This document shows, piece after piece, positions 1-8,353 of a stretch of 64,000 nucleotides of DNA. The first letter of the stretch is position 1. The number at the start of each line of letters is the position of its first letter. The translations under genes were made by a program, and so were the position numbers. Under the pieces are notes generated by a model. The model saw nothing but the letters and a program-made list of their open reading frames with translations, was not told the origin of the DNA and did no database searches. The stretch is taken from contig JABAKD010000010.1 in the NCBI GenBank assembly GCA_012845835.1, positions 17,743,204 to 17,807,203 on the forward strand, written 5' to 3'. Source of the stretch: Undaria pinnatifida. Taxonomy: Eukaryota; Sar; Phaeophyceae; Laminariales; Alariaceae.

Positions 1-110
1 TGCCAGTTCTTTGGCGGTCCGCCTGATGATCCCGGGTTACCCGCCCACCAGGTATCGTCGCGGAAATTATCCGACTGGGGAGGTCACCTCCCGTTTTCGC
101 CGTACAATTA

Positions 111-470
111 TTATTGCCCCGCGAAGAGGAGTGGACGGTCGTTTTTGGTTATCTCGCATTGTGTCGTCTTGAGGGCCTGCCCGTACGCGAGGGTGGTGTG
201 GCGCTGGAAGCTAATTGCTCCCAGGAGGACGAGACAGCACGCCGTTCGGAGGTTGGCATTTCCCCCCCCGCTTATTGGATCGACGCCAAACACCCGATCC
301 GTTTTGCAGGGTGTCAGTCACCTTGTTGGCCTTCAGCATGATGTGGACTTTTAGGCTGAGCGTGGCGGTTGTCTTGTCGTGCAGCCCTGGACCGAACCGT
401 CGCTATAGCATGCCCACAGGAGTCGAATCCGTCGATCAATGCCAACCATGTCGTCAACGTCTTTATGAAT
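111..470 (-). pseudogene. LINE ORF2 C-terminal remnant
   Basis: The minus strand encodes a degraded match to the C-terminal part of the LINE protein at 42639-43400. Both share the order LRxA-xxVLL-xxISFQR, then a Tyr/Ala/Lys-Ala-Leu block, then RPLLFAG versus RRLFFAG. The nucleotide match runs from about 120 to 360 and is split by stops and a changed stretch at 245-310. No polymerase motif is present. This is the conserved post-reverse-transcriptase region of a non-LTR retrotransposon, left as a dead fragment. The family is inferred from the internal match only. Confidence 0.7.
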
Positions 471-639
471 ATCGCCGCTCAGAAATAGGAGAGGTGCTGC
501 ATCGACTGTCTACCGGTACCTCTGTCTTGCTGCTTCGATGCCGAACCGTGGAGCCCGGGGTTGTTTGCTCCCGTGTTTGGCAGCATCATGTGGCCTCCGT
601 CTTCTTTTTCGAAACCGTGGGGCCTGCTGCCTCGAAGAT

Positions 640-900
640 GATCACACTGGACTGATTCTACGATATCTCCCCCCCCAAACCCACCATTTCCTTCAACGAA
701 CGTTTCATGGCTACTCGACACGAGGAAGGATGCTATATGAAAAATAATCTTGACTTATTTTCTTGTTTGCAAAGGAAGGGCTATTTTATCGAACGACGAC
801 CGTCGGGATGGCAAGGGTCATCGTATTTCAGGAGATACGGCCGGGAGCTGGTTTTCAGAACCGGCGATTTCGGTAAAGAAATGTTGGGGACGGTACCGTA
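640..900. repeat. Dispersed 250-bp repeat, copy 1
   Basis: This block matches 6340-6600 over almost its whole length: CTGATTCTACGATA, then CTTCAACGAACGTTTCATGG, then GGAGATACGGC and ACCGGCGATTTCG, ending at TACCGTAGAA. The second copy lies in the insertion that splits the copia gag and protease regions. It contains no convincing ORF. Its class is unknown. Confidence 0.75.
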
Positions 901-1660
901 GAAGGACTCCCTGACTCTGTGTCATTGTCGTAGCAGGTTCCTCCGCCGACTTTGAGACATTGACAGGCGTAGAAGACGTCACAGGTGTTGCAGATATTAC
1001 ACATGTCAGGAGGAGAGGAGTTCATTTCTAATTTTCTGTTTGGGAAAACTCTACGACGGGAGTCCTCCCAAGCGGTAGTGGCGGGAAGCAACACCGACTG
1101 TAGAAAAATATCCGCGCTGTGGCGGCTGTGATCCGGCGCCGACAGGCCGTAGCGTCCATGCAGTGGGCGCTTGCGGAGGGTTCAGGTTTCCCGTTCCCGG
1201 GCGTCCTAGCAAGGGGCGAGATAAAGGGAGTCGGGCGCTAACACGAGCGCAGATGACCTCGAACCTCCAGACTTACTTGCCAACAGCGGGTGGGTACGGG
1301 GGACGAGCGGAACACGTTTTCACTCCTTCCGAGTAAGGGGTGGGCAGCTACAGTAGCTACCAATGGACGATACGGCCACATTGAGTACGTCGAATGGAGG
1401 TCTGCGGCCGTACACGGCAGACACGCAGGGGTGACGGTGTCAGCGGCGACGTCAACGGCAACCCAGCACTCACGCGACACGGAGTGCATAGACGCAGGCT
1501 ATTGCGCTTTGTCAATGCCGGAGGGATTTGAGGAGTCGTACGCAGCGTTCCCTCGGAATGACCAACGGCGGCCGAACCCGTCTGAGGGGGTCGGTTACAA
1601 GTTCGGGGAAAATCAGGAAGAGAAGCAGCCCTCATTCAAAATCGACACAAACGAGCGACA
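901..1660. other. No recognisable gene
   Basis: GC-rich, apparently unique sequence. Open frames exist on both strands (for example a 168-codon plus-strand frame from 1290), but I recognise no domain, and overlapping open frames on both strands suggest base composition rather than coding. Confidence 0.5.
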
Positions 1661-1661
1661 T

Positions 1662-1800
1662 CATTGTGGTTCTCACATTCATGCAATCCTTCGCAAAATA
1701 ACATTATATCATGTTCATGTCCGTTGTCACAGGACAGGCTCCAGTCACTCTGGAGTGAAAAAAAAAAAATACCCCAAGGAAAAAAGTAGAGCATAACGAA
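1662..1800 (-). repeat. LINE-A 3-prime tail fragment, diverged
   Basis: Contains GTTCTCACATT, then TGTCACAGGACAGGCTCCAG and CTCTGGAG, the conserved 3-prime segment of the LINE-A family seen at 11430-11480 and 37120-37180. The sense strand is minus. The (AAC)n tail is reduced to almost nothing and an A-run interrupts the conserved hairpin flank. Confidence 0.65.
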
Positions 1801-1898
1801 AATAGTGGGCTAATGTTATGATTTTTCATCTTTATGTGCTCTTTGTACGAGCAACAGACCAACCGTCTATCGCTGTTGGTCAATTAAGGTATGATTTC

Positions 1899-1978
1899 TC
1901 CGTTATTCGGAAAATATCGTGAGATTCGGAAACTGTAGTGCGATTCGGGAACTGTCGTGCGATCCGGGAAACGGCACG
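1899..1978 (+). repeat. Short degenerate tandem repeat, about 19 bp x 4
   Basis: Four successive variants of TTCGGGAACTGTCGTGCGA lie head to tail, followed by TATA-rich sequence. The repeat sits in an AT-rich spacer (1800-2190) with no gene. Function unknown. Confidence 0.6.
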
Positions 1979-2196
1979 TATATATAGTCTATACAAGCAC
2001 GACAGTAAAATGAGCCACAAAAAATCTGAGCAGTACGTATATATACAACAAAGGTAGCACCCTGTCTCGGGCTACGGTTCGATCTGACTCGCTGCGATTA
2101 GGTAGTGGCGCGCTCCAACAACGGGTAGTATAGTTCTTAGAAGTGCACCGGGATTCGATGTGATTGGCTGTGTTTCGATTTGGTCTGTATGCTGCT

Positions 2197-2571
2197 TCAA
2201 GTAAGGCAACACGTCACACGCGGGGCTCTGTTGTAGAGCTTACGTCGGTAGGTAGCAGCTTGCGCTGACGGATGCCGTTGGAGATGACGCTTTGTATTCC
2301 TTGGCGGTACGAGACCCGGTTCTCGTAGATTGGCCATGGCCAAGCTACCCCCACCCCCTGTTGAGAATATTCGATGATACTCCTGCAGTAGGCTGCAAAG
2401 ATTGGCGCTGTCAGTTGTTAGGCTGACTGAGCAGACACGCTGTGTGTCGAGGATGTGAAGAATGGATGACTGTTGAAAAAAGCCGCTTGAGGGCAACAAA
2501 GGCTCAGGACGATGAACTGTGATAACTTCTTGATGCGGTTCGACGAGTAATCGTGGGGTGTGTGCACACAC
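2197..2571 (-). other. Unassigned open frame beyond the copia 3-prime end
   Basis: A 124-codon open frame on the minus strand lies just past the predicted 3-prime edge of the copia internal region, where the 3-prime LTR should be. I recognise no domain. It is more likely LTR or flanking sequence than a gene. Confidence 0.2.
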
Positions 2572-2756
2572 TCCTGTTTCTCAATCTTGATGGCCTCCTA
2601 CAGCAACGTCTATCGACGGCTTGTCGCTGCAACTCGTCGACAACAATAACTGCTGAAAGGTCTCCTAAATATCCTGATACTCATAATGCGGTGTAATTAG
2701 TTGAACCGCAACTTACGAAGCGTTGACTCAATAGGCTATGTACATACTGCTTATTT

Positions 2757-2774
2757 CTTAACACGCCCCCTCAT
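2757..2774 (-). promoter_or_regulatory. Putative polypurine tract and 3-prime LTR start
   Basis: The minus strand reads ATGAGGGGGCG directly followed by TGTTAAG. A G-rich tract immediately before a TG dinucleotide is the usual arrangement at the 3-prime LTR boundary of copia elements, where the tract primes plus-strand DNA synthesis. The LTR end cannot be defined because no second LTR is visible. Confidence 0.45.
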
Positions 2775-2835
2775 TGCAAGGCGCAATGCATACACGATGA
2801 GTATTCCAGGGCGATAGAACATGACTTAAAGTCCT

Positions 2836-3000
2836 GATCATAGCTAGCGATGACCAGCACTTGTTGGAAGCAATAGAAACATTCCTAAATCTTCGATCAT
2901 GGCTAACGACCATCAGCATTGTTGGAAGCGATAGAAACATTGGTGAAGTACCGATCATGGCTAACGATCACCAGCACTTGTTGGAAGCAACGCTACTTCA
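2836..3000 (+). repeat. 58-59-bp tandem repeat, 3 units
   Basis: Three units begin GATCATRGCTARCGA at 2836, 2895 and 2953, each continuing CAGCAYTTGTTGGAAGCRA. The array lies between the copia RNase H stop (3133) and the polypurine tract, so it belongs to the element 3-prime untranslated region. Confidence 0.85.
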
Positions 3001-3132
3001 CTAAAACGCTGATGATGTAAACAAAACCATGCAGCGTGTGCAGTTTAACTCCCCCATTCCCGCCAAAAATTGCAAGTAAAGACAATCAACAAAAAGGAGC
3101 CCCTACGGTTTGATCGTCTAAGCTTCTCAATT

Positions 3133-4168
3133 TCAGGCCTTGAATTCGCTGATCAACTTGTGGAGATAGCGCTGCCTTTGCTTGCTGAGATGCTTGGTGC
3201 CAATTTCAGCAAGCTGGTCCTCTGTCTTCAAGTATTTGACGGTGGCTCTGCCCTCCTTGACTAGCTCCTGGATGAAGAAGTACCGTAGAGTCACGTGCTT
3301 GACTCGCGAACTGTAGGTCCGATATCCGGCGACGTGCTGAGCCGAGGCGTTGTCGATATATAGTGGTACGCTGTCGAAGCGCGTGCCGAATCCCAGCCCT
3401 TCATGATGTTAGAGCAGAACACCGCCTCCTTCATCGCTAGCGCTGCGGCCACGAGTTCTGCCTCCATAGTGGATTGCGATGTCAGCCCCTGCAGCCCCAC
3501 CTTGAAGCTAACCGGGGCGTTCGCAAGGAAGGCAATCTTGCCGTTGTCCGGGTTACTGCCCAAGTTTGCATCGGAAAATGCAGTCAAAATGCAGTCACCT
3601 TGCTTGTACGTGGTGGCGAAATCCACCGTTCCGGCCAGGTAGCGAACTAAATGTTTGGCTGTCGCCATGTATGTGTTCTTTCGACCGTTTAGACAACGCC
3701 CTTGTCAGCTAGTTGACGGCGTATAAGATGTCATGGCGAGTCACCTGTCCAAGGTACACTACGCTGTCCGTGATGGCCTGGAAACGATGTTTTTCTTCCT
3801 TACATAGAAGCCTCTCCCCCGGCTGGTCCAGCAACAGCTCTTTTCCCACACCAGGCACGTGCGTTGGAATGCAGCTTGCCATGCCGTACCGCTCCAACAG
3901 GGACTTGGTATATTTCTCCTGGGTGGTGGTCACCGTCCCCTTCTCGCGGTCACGGGTAGCACCCATCTCGAGCAGTGACACGTCGCCCATGACCGTCATT
4001 GAGAAGTGGTACATGAGCTTCTACTTGATTCGCCTTAGCACCAGGACGTCTTTTCCGAGCAAGAGAACGTCGTCGACCTACAGGGTCAGGATATAAATGG
4101 CGCCGCACTCCGAGGTCCGACTTGAGACTTTTGAGACCAATTTCCACCAGATGTTTGCCCATCGTGTT
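3133..4168 (-). pseudogene. copia reverse transcriptase C-terminus and RNase H
   Basis: Minus-strand frames give the end of the copia reverse transcriptase (RVT_2) and the RNase H domain. The polymerase box reads stop-V-D-D: the tyrosine of YVDD is a TAG at 4080-4078, while VDDVLLLGKD follows in frame. Downstream come GMASCxPT, YLGQVTRxDILYAVN, the RNase H segments FSDANLGSNPDNGK and STMEAELVAAA, and in a second frame LYIDNASAQHVAG, RYFFIQELVKEG and GTKHLSKQRQRYL, ending at a TGA at 3135-3133. At least two frameshifts separate these blocks. Loss of the catalytic-box tyrosine to a stop excludes activity. Confidence 0.88.
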
Positions 4169-5374
4169 CTACCAGTTGATCGGGCTTTGGCGGAGGCCGT
4201 ATGGGCTTTTCGAAAGCCTCATTACCAATGAGACTCCGTTTTCATCGAATTGCTCGTATCCGGGTGCCATCTCGACGTAAAGTTCCTCCGTGACATCCGC
4301 ATTCAGAAACGCGGTGTTGTAGTCTAGCTTCCAACACTCCAGACTGTAGTCTGATCCGTACGCCTCATGCGCGATATGCGGCAGGCTTTCCTTGGTATAG
4401 AGCCTCTGCCCTCGGAGCTCAGACAGCGCGGGCCCGGTGGCGATCGCCGCTAGGTAAGCAGAATCTGAACGGTTGCAAGCGTTACGGCTCATAAACGATT
4501 TTGCTGCAGTGCCGGCACGCGTAACCGCAGGAGTCGCTTCTAGGCGCGAATGTCCCCGCTGTTGAAGCGGCGGTGATCTAGCTAGTGGTGTTTCCAGGGA
4601 CGCCCCCGCGCGTGACACCGCCTGCTCCTGTGGTTCGAGAACAACCTCCTGCGAAACTCCGTCCGTAGCCCCCCCCCCGGGCATCGCCCCTTCTTGCGGT
4701 GGTTCTGCAGCTCCTCCGTCCCGTGTGTCCCTCCTAGTGATCTCACTCATCTGCTCCAGGAGTTCAGCCGCCGGCGGATTGTCTGAGAGCCCGCCCACGG
4801 CGATGTGGTCAGCAGAAGCACCGGGGTTCGGTTCCAACACGGAAGTGTAATCGCGAAGATCGCGCAGAAAGTCGTCGTCTGTGATATAGGTGCGGTCGTC
4901 CATGCCGTTTCTTGGCGGATTAACCTGCTTCGACGTTTCTTCCAACGGTGTCGGGAATAGGTGCGATGGTGTGTCTCGATGGAAATGACGTTCAGGCTCT
5001 CCATAACTCGCCGGGTGGCCGCGGGTTGTACATTCGATAGCTCTTGCTGTTAGTCCTGTACCCAACCAGTCGTCCTTCCACTGCCTTGACTTCACGTTTT
5101 TGGAGTACGTCTCAATATGCACGAAGGCCCGGGCACCGATGACCCGAAGAAGTCTCAGATCCGGCTTCGTCCCGGTGGCATTTTGTACGGAGACTGCATG
5201 CCGATCGAAGAGTGCGGCGCCCTGTTGCCCCGACACGCCACCGTGAACATCAATTCTCCCCACAGAAAATTTGGCAGTCCGCTGTCGGCAGGCATACACC
5301 GCACCATAGCTGCAAGAGTTCTTCCAACGCGTTCGGATCTGCCAATTTTTGCTGAGGCGTGTTGGTGCTGGCAT
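4169..5374 (-). pseudogene. copia integrase C-terminal linker and reverse transcriptase start
   Basis: One open minus-strand frame of about 400 codons. It begins in the integrase tail (GTKPDLRLLRVIGARAFVHIE), passes a long Pro/Gly/Glu-rich linker, and ends in reverse transcriptase motif A (LDYNTAFLNADVTEELYVEM) and SPYGLRQSPINW before a stop. The RVT_2 N-terminal part that normally precedes motif A, with the trail of conserved Trp, Lys and FxPV residues, is absent: SDYS runs straight into LECWKLDYN. That implies an internal deletion of roughly 100 codons. The length estimate comes from family knowledge, not from a comparison copy. Confidence 0.85.
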
Positions 5375-5560
5375 ACTCGAGCGACACCCTCGTCTGAAGG
5401 CAGCAGTCTTGGAACTCCTTGCAAATCAATTCACCTCTTTTGTCCTCTCTCAACCGCTCGGCGCGGAAACCACTTGAAGTCACCACAGATTGTACGAAAA
5501 TCTTAAATGAGCTGAGAGCGTCGTGCTTGGACTTCAGCAAACAAGGCTCCGTCCACTTGG
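5120..5560 (-). pseudogene. copia integrase catalytic core, frameshifted
   Basis: Two minus-strand frames share the core. One gives LLKSKHDALSSFKIFVQSV, then REDKRGELICKEFQD (the second catalytic Asp region, normally close to TDxGGEF) and SLEYASTNTPQQ. The other continues SERVGRTLAAMVRCM and PNFLWGELMFT, with the catalytic Glu in SERVGRTL. The switch of frame between the Asp and Glu blocks near 5340-5360 breaks the DDE triad. Normally this core would insert the cDNA into chromosomes. Confidence 0.85.
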
Positions 5561-5626
5561 TGTACTCGTCGGAAATATTTGTAATATACTTGTAGCCCCC
5601 GAGGTTCTCTGGGGTTTAAGGTCCCA

Positions 5627-5821
5627 TCAGGTCTGCGAAATGAGTTGGAAAGGGAGTTTAGCCTTGTGATTGGCGGTCTTGGGATGAGCCAGCTGGTGAC
5701 TCTTGCCCACGGCGCACACATCGCAGTCTAGCACAGGCCCGTCGAAACTCACCCCGCTATTATAATGGCTTTTAAGAAGGCTTAAGATGTTGCGGTTGAG
5801 GTGTCCTAGTCGCGAAGCCAC
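5627..5821 (-). pseudogene. copia GAG-pre-integrase / integrase zinc finger
   Basis: The minus strand reads ASRLGHLNRNILSLLKSH, then DGPVLDCDVCAVGKSHQL. The GHLN and CDVCxxGK blocks match the HHCC zinc-binding segment that precedes the integrase core in copia elements. A stop follows shortly after LPFQLI, before the first catalytic Asp region. Confidence 0.85.
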
Positions 5822-5986
5822 AGGTTACCGTTTGCCGCAGCCTGCATTGCCAGCTCCGGCCCATTGCCACCGCCGGCGAGGTCTAGCGAGAAATAATAAA
5901 GATCGTGCCCCAGCTCTTGGAGCGAAAATGTGTGGTTTTGTGTTTCCAGCCTTGAGTTGGTCATGTCAAAGATAGACACCAAACCG

Positions 5987-6330
5987 TTACACGCAGCTTG
6001 CTTGACAGAGAAGGTTACGCCCTATGCCAGGCACAATCAGACACAGAAGTTGAATGAACCGTCGCACTCCTTTGTCGTCGACGAGGTGGTCCCGGAGCAC
6101 TCCCTGCGCAGTGCCATTCAACTCCCCCCCCCCGGCGATCGAGATTTTTCGTGGCACGTCCAAGACCTTGTACTCTTCCAGTCTGTCCCGAAATCCGAGG
6201 ATGGTGGCGTCGTCGAAATAATGCTCCGTCGCGCCACCGTCCACCAGCACATTTACGGAGTCGTTGCTGCAGCCTGTCCGCGGCCTCGCGGTGGGACAAA
6301 TTCGCGGTGGGACCAATTGTGAGAGCCGAT
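5987..6330 (-). pseudogene. copia aspartic protease
   Basis: The minus strand encodes VLVDGGATEHYFDD, the retropepsin active-site box (usually DSGAT) typical of copia elements. It is followed by the flap-side segment ISIAGGGELNGTAQGVLR and LCLIVPGIGRNLLCQAS. This domain would cleave the Gag-Pol precursor. It is open for about 110 codons but is cut off from gag by the insertion at 6340-7306 and from integrase by stops. Confidence 0.88.
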
Positions 6331-6339
6331 CGGTCTTCC

Positions 6340-6600
6340 GTACTGGTGATAACTGATTCTACGATAGCCCCCCAAAAAAACGGCAAAGTTCTTCAACGAA
6401 CGTTTCATGGTTGCTCGGCGCGAAGAAGGATCCTGCGAAAGCACTATCTTCATATGTTTTCTTTTTGCGAAGGGCTATCGAACGATGACTTCGGGGTGGC
6501 AAGGGGCATCGTATATCAGGAGATACGGCGGGGAGCTGATTTCGAAACCGGCGATTTCGTTAAAGAAGCGTTCGGGGGGGGATACCGTAGAACGCCTCTG
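6340..6600. repeat. Dispersed 250-bp repeat, copy 2
   Basis: Matches 640-900 (see that entry for shared motifs). It forms one end of the sequence that separates protease from gag in the copia element, so it arrived with or after the insertion. Confidence 0.75.
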
Positions 6601-7129
6601 ATGGCCACGAATACTTCAGGCTGTCCATGGGTCTTCTTGACCATTCGGGCATAAAGGGAGTTGCAAAACGAGAGACATAGATGATAGGGGGAGAGCCACC
6701 ATCACTAGAGCACGGGTCATAGCTGTCAACCCCCCGACGATGTGCTCTCGGAATCCCAGTGGCTGGGCCGGTTCTTCCTCGACCATGAAGAGCGAGCCAT
6801 CAGTCTCTTTTTCGTTGACGCTACCGAAATATCCGAACAGCCGGCTGGTGTCGACTGGTCCATCTGTGGGGCCTAATGGCCGAAATTCTTCTCCTCCGTC
6901 GGCGCTTCCACTGCGGTGGACGAGATCGGGTGGTTGGTGTAGTTAGCGGCATAGAGTTTGGCGTTACCGGCATTTGCGCTGCCGACACCATGCTGGGTGC
7001 GGCGGTCGCATCGCTATGCGTAGTGCTCTTATGGAAAGAGCACCACTGATTTCTATCTCCCCCTATCCTTGCGTCTGTCTCCTGATCCTGCTTTTCCGTG
7101 GCGCGGCAAGCGCTGTTTTCGCTAGACCA
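6601..7129. other. Middle of the insertion in copia
   Basis: Unrecognised sequence between the 250-bp repeat and the R2 retroposon. No domain seen in the short open frames. Together, 6340-7306 interrupts the minus-strand gag reading, which stops after a poly-Gln stretch at about 7307 and has no continuation until the protease region. Confidence 0.5.
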
Positions 7130-7306
7130 ATGATAGAGACAGCTTACGCTATACCTACAATGGGATCCGAAGGATGCGCCAGCTAACGTTGGGCTGCGAA
7201 AGCAACTGAGTTAAATCGACACACGACGCGTATGAAAATACGTGGAAGTGTGGTGAGCTAAAGCTTTATTTTTCCCCATCCGCCGGAGGATAAAAAAAGA
7301 AGAAGC
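7130..7306 (+). repeat. R2 short retroposon, copy a
   Basis: A near-complete copy of a family found eight times here: AGCTTACGCTATACCTACAA, then GCTGCGAAAGCAACTGAGTT, AATCGACACACGACGCG, ACGTGGAAGTGTGGTGAGC, and a 3-prime end CCGCCGGAGGATAAAA with an A-rich tail. Variable A-rich tails and dispersed full-length copies suggest a SINE-like non-autonomous retroposon. I see no clear tRNA promoter boxes. Confidence 0.75.
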
Positions 7307-8161
7307 TGTTTTTGCTGTTGTTGCTGACCCCCCGGATGGGGCCCACGCCGGTGCTTCTTCAGGATGGTGTAGTCCTGCGTGACGTGACGTGTCCGAATCC
7401 ATTGCATTAGTTGCACTGCACACCATTGCCAGTGTGCCCCACCACCTGCATGGCAATTCCGCGGCCCGCGACCGGCTTGACGTTGACGGAGCGCGAAAGG
7501 GTTGTCGACATACATAGTGTGTACCATGTGCCGAATGTCGTCCAGCCCAAAGTTCCGCCTCTCGTAGCTGGCGGTTCGAACCCTCTCGTACTCGGGCGGA
7601 AGGGCTTGGAGAATGATGTCCTCGTACCTTTCGTCGTATCCTGTCTGTCCCATTTCCTCGAAGAGGTCACAGCATTCGTCCACAACGTAAAAAATCGTCC
7701 GTATCCTGGCCGGGCTCCATCTTCGTGTTGACGAGTTTCTCGTGACACGCCCTTCTGGCCTCCTTAGTGTGGCCGTTGTACTTCTCAGTCAGAGTCTTCC
7801 GCGCCAGCTGTCCATGTCCCGATACATCTTCTGGCCGCTTCCCCTCGAACTTCTTGACGGCGTTGTTGGCGGATCCAGATGTGCCGAGAAGTAGAACACC
7901 CCAGAGATCTTGGTTTGCCTGTAATCGTTTGTGCTCAGCGACAGCATTAACCGTCGCGGTGTCGCTGCTGATCAGAGTAGATGGTGATGGCTGGGCCTTG
8001 CCTTGAAACAAGTCGAATACGGCCTTGCTGATAAGAGACAGGCAGACGCGCAGCTTTCTCTTATATTGTTGAAACAACTCCTTGTTCCTTCCGGCAAAGA
8101 CGGGGCAGTTCTTGATGACCACCTGGGTGTTGTTGGACGCCACGCTCTCCATGACGATCAC
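7307..8161 (-). pseudogene. copia gag
   Basis: The minus-strand frame from 8161 encodes an N-terminal Gag region (NCPVFAGRNKELFQQYKRKL). It continues, after a one-base frame change at a homopolymer (7689-7694), into DECCDLFEEMGQTGYDERYE, LQALPPEYERVR and IRHMVHTMYVDNPF. The LxxLPxEYxxxR pattern is the copia-type UBN2 Gag signature. The frame then enters GPHPGGQQQQQK and runs into the R2 insertion. The CCHC zinc knuckle expected next is not seen. Gag would form the virus-like particle that packages element RNA. Confidence 0.82.
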
Positions 8162-8353
8162 TCGACGCCACAGCGGATCTGTTCCTGCGGCGAATAGTAT
8201 ATAGATATGGACTAGTACATAACAGAACCCGAGTCTCTGTCGCAGTACTGTAAAAAAAAAGGAAAAATAAAGAAACGAACAGACCTACACAGACAAACAA
8301 ACGAACACCCGAACAGGCAAACCAGCAGACAAACTCGCCCGTGCCTGTAGGAA

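Larger units (their letters stand above)
2763..8161 (-). mobile_element. Decayed Ty1/copia retrotransposon, internal region
   Basis: Read on the minus strand the order is gag, protease, GAG-pre-integrase, integrase, reverse transcriptase, RNase H. Integrase before reverse transcriptase is the diagnostic Ty1/copia (Pseudoviridae) order. Each domain is recognisable but frameshifts, stops, an internal deletion in the reverse transcriptase and a roughly 1-kb insertion between gag and protease make it inactive. A purine-rich tract followed by TGTTAAG at 2774-2757 is a plausible polypurine tract and start of the 3-prime LTR. No matching 5-prime LTR is seen upstream of gag, where a T-family repeat begins at about 8354. 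Confidence 0.88.

Noticed and set aside
8205-8353. 5-prime LTR of the copia element
   Set aside because: The sequence upstream of gag does not match the predicted 3-prime LTR region (below 2763), and the T repeat starts at 8354, so no LTR pair can be claimed.
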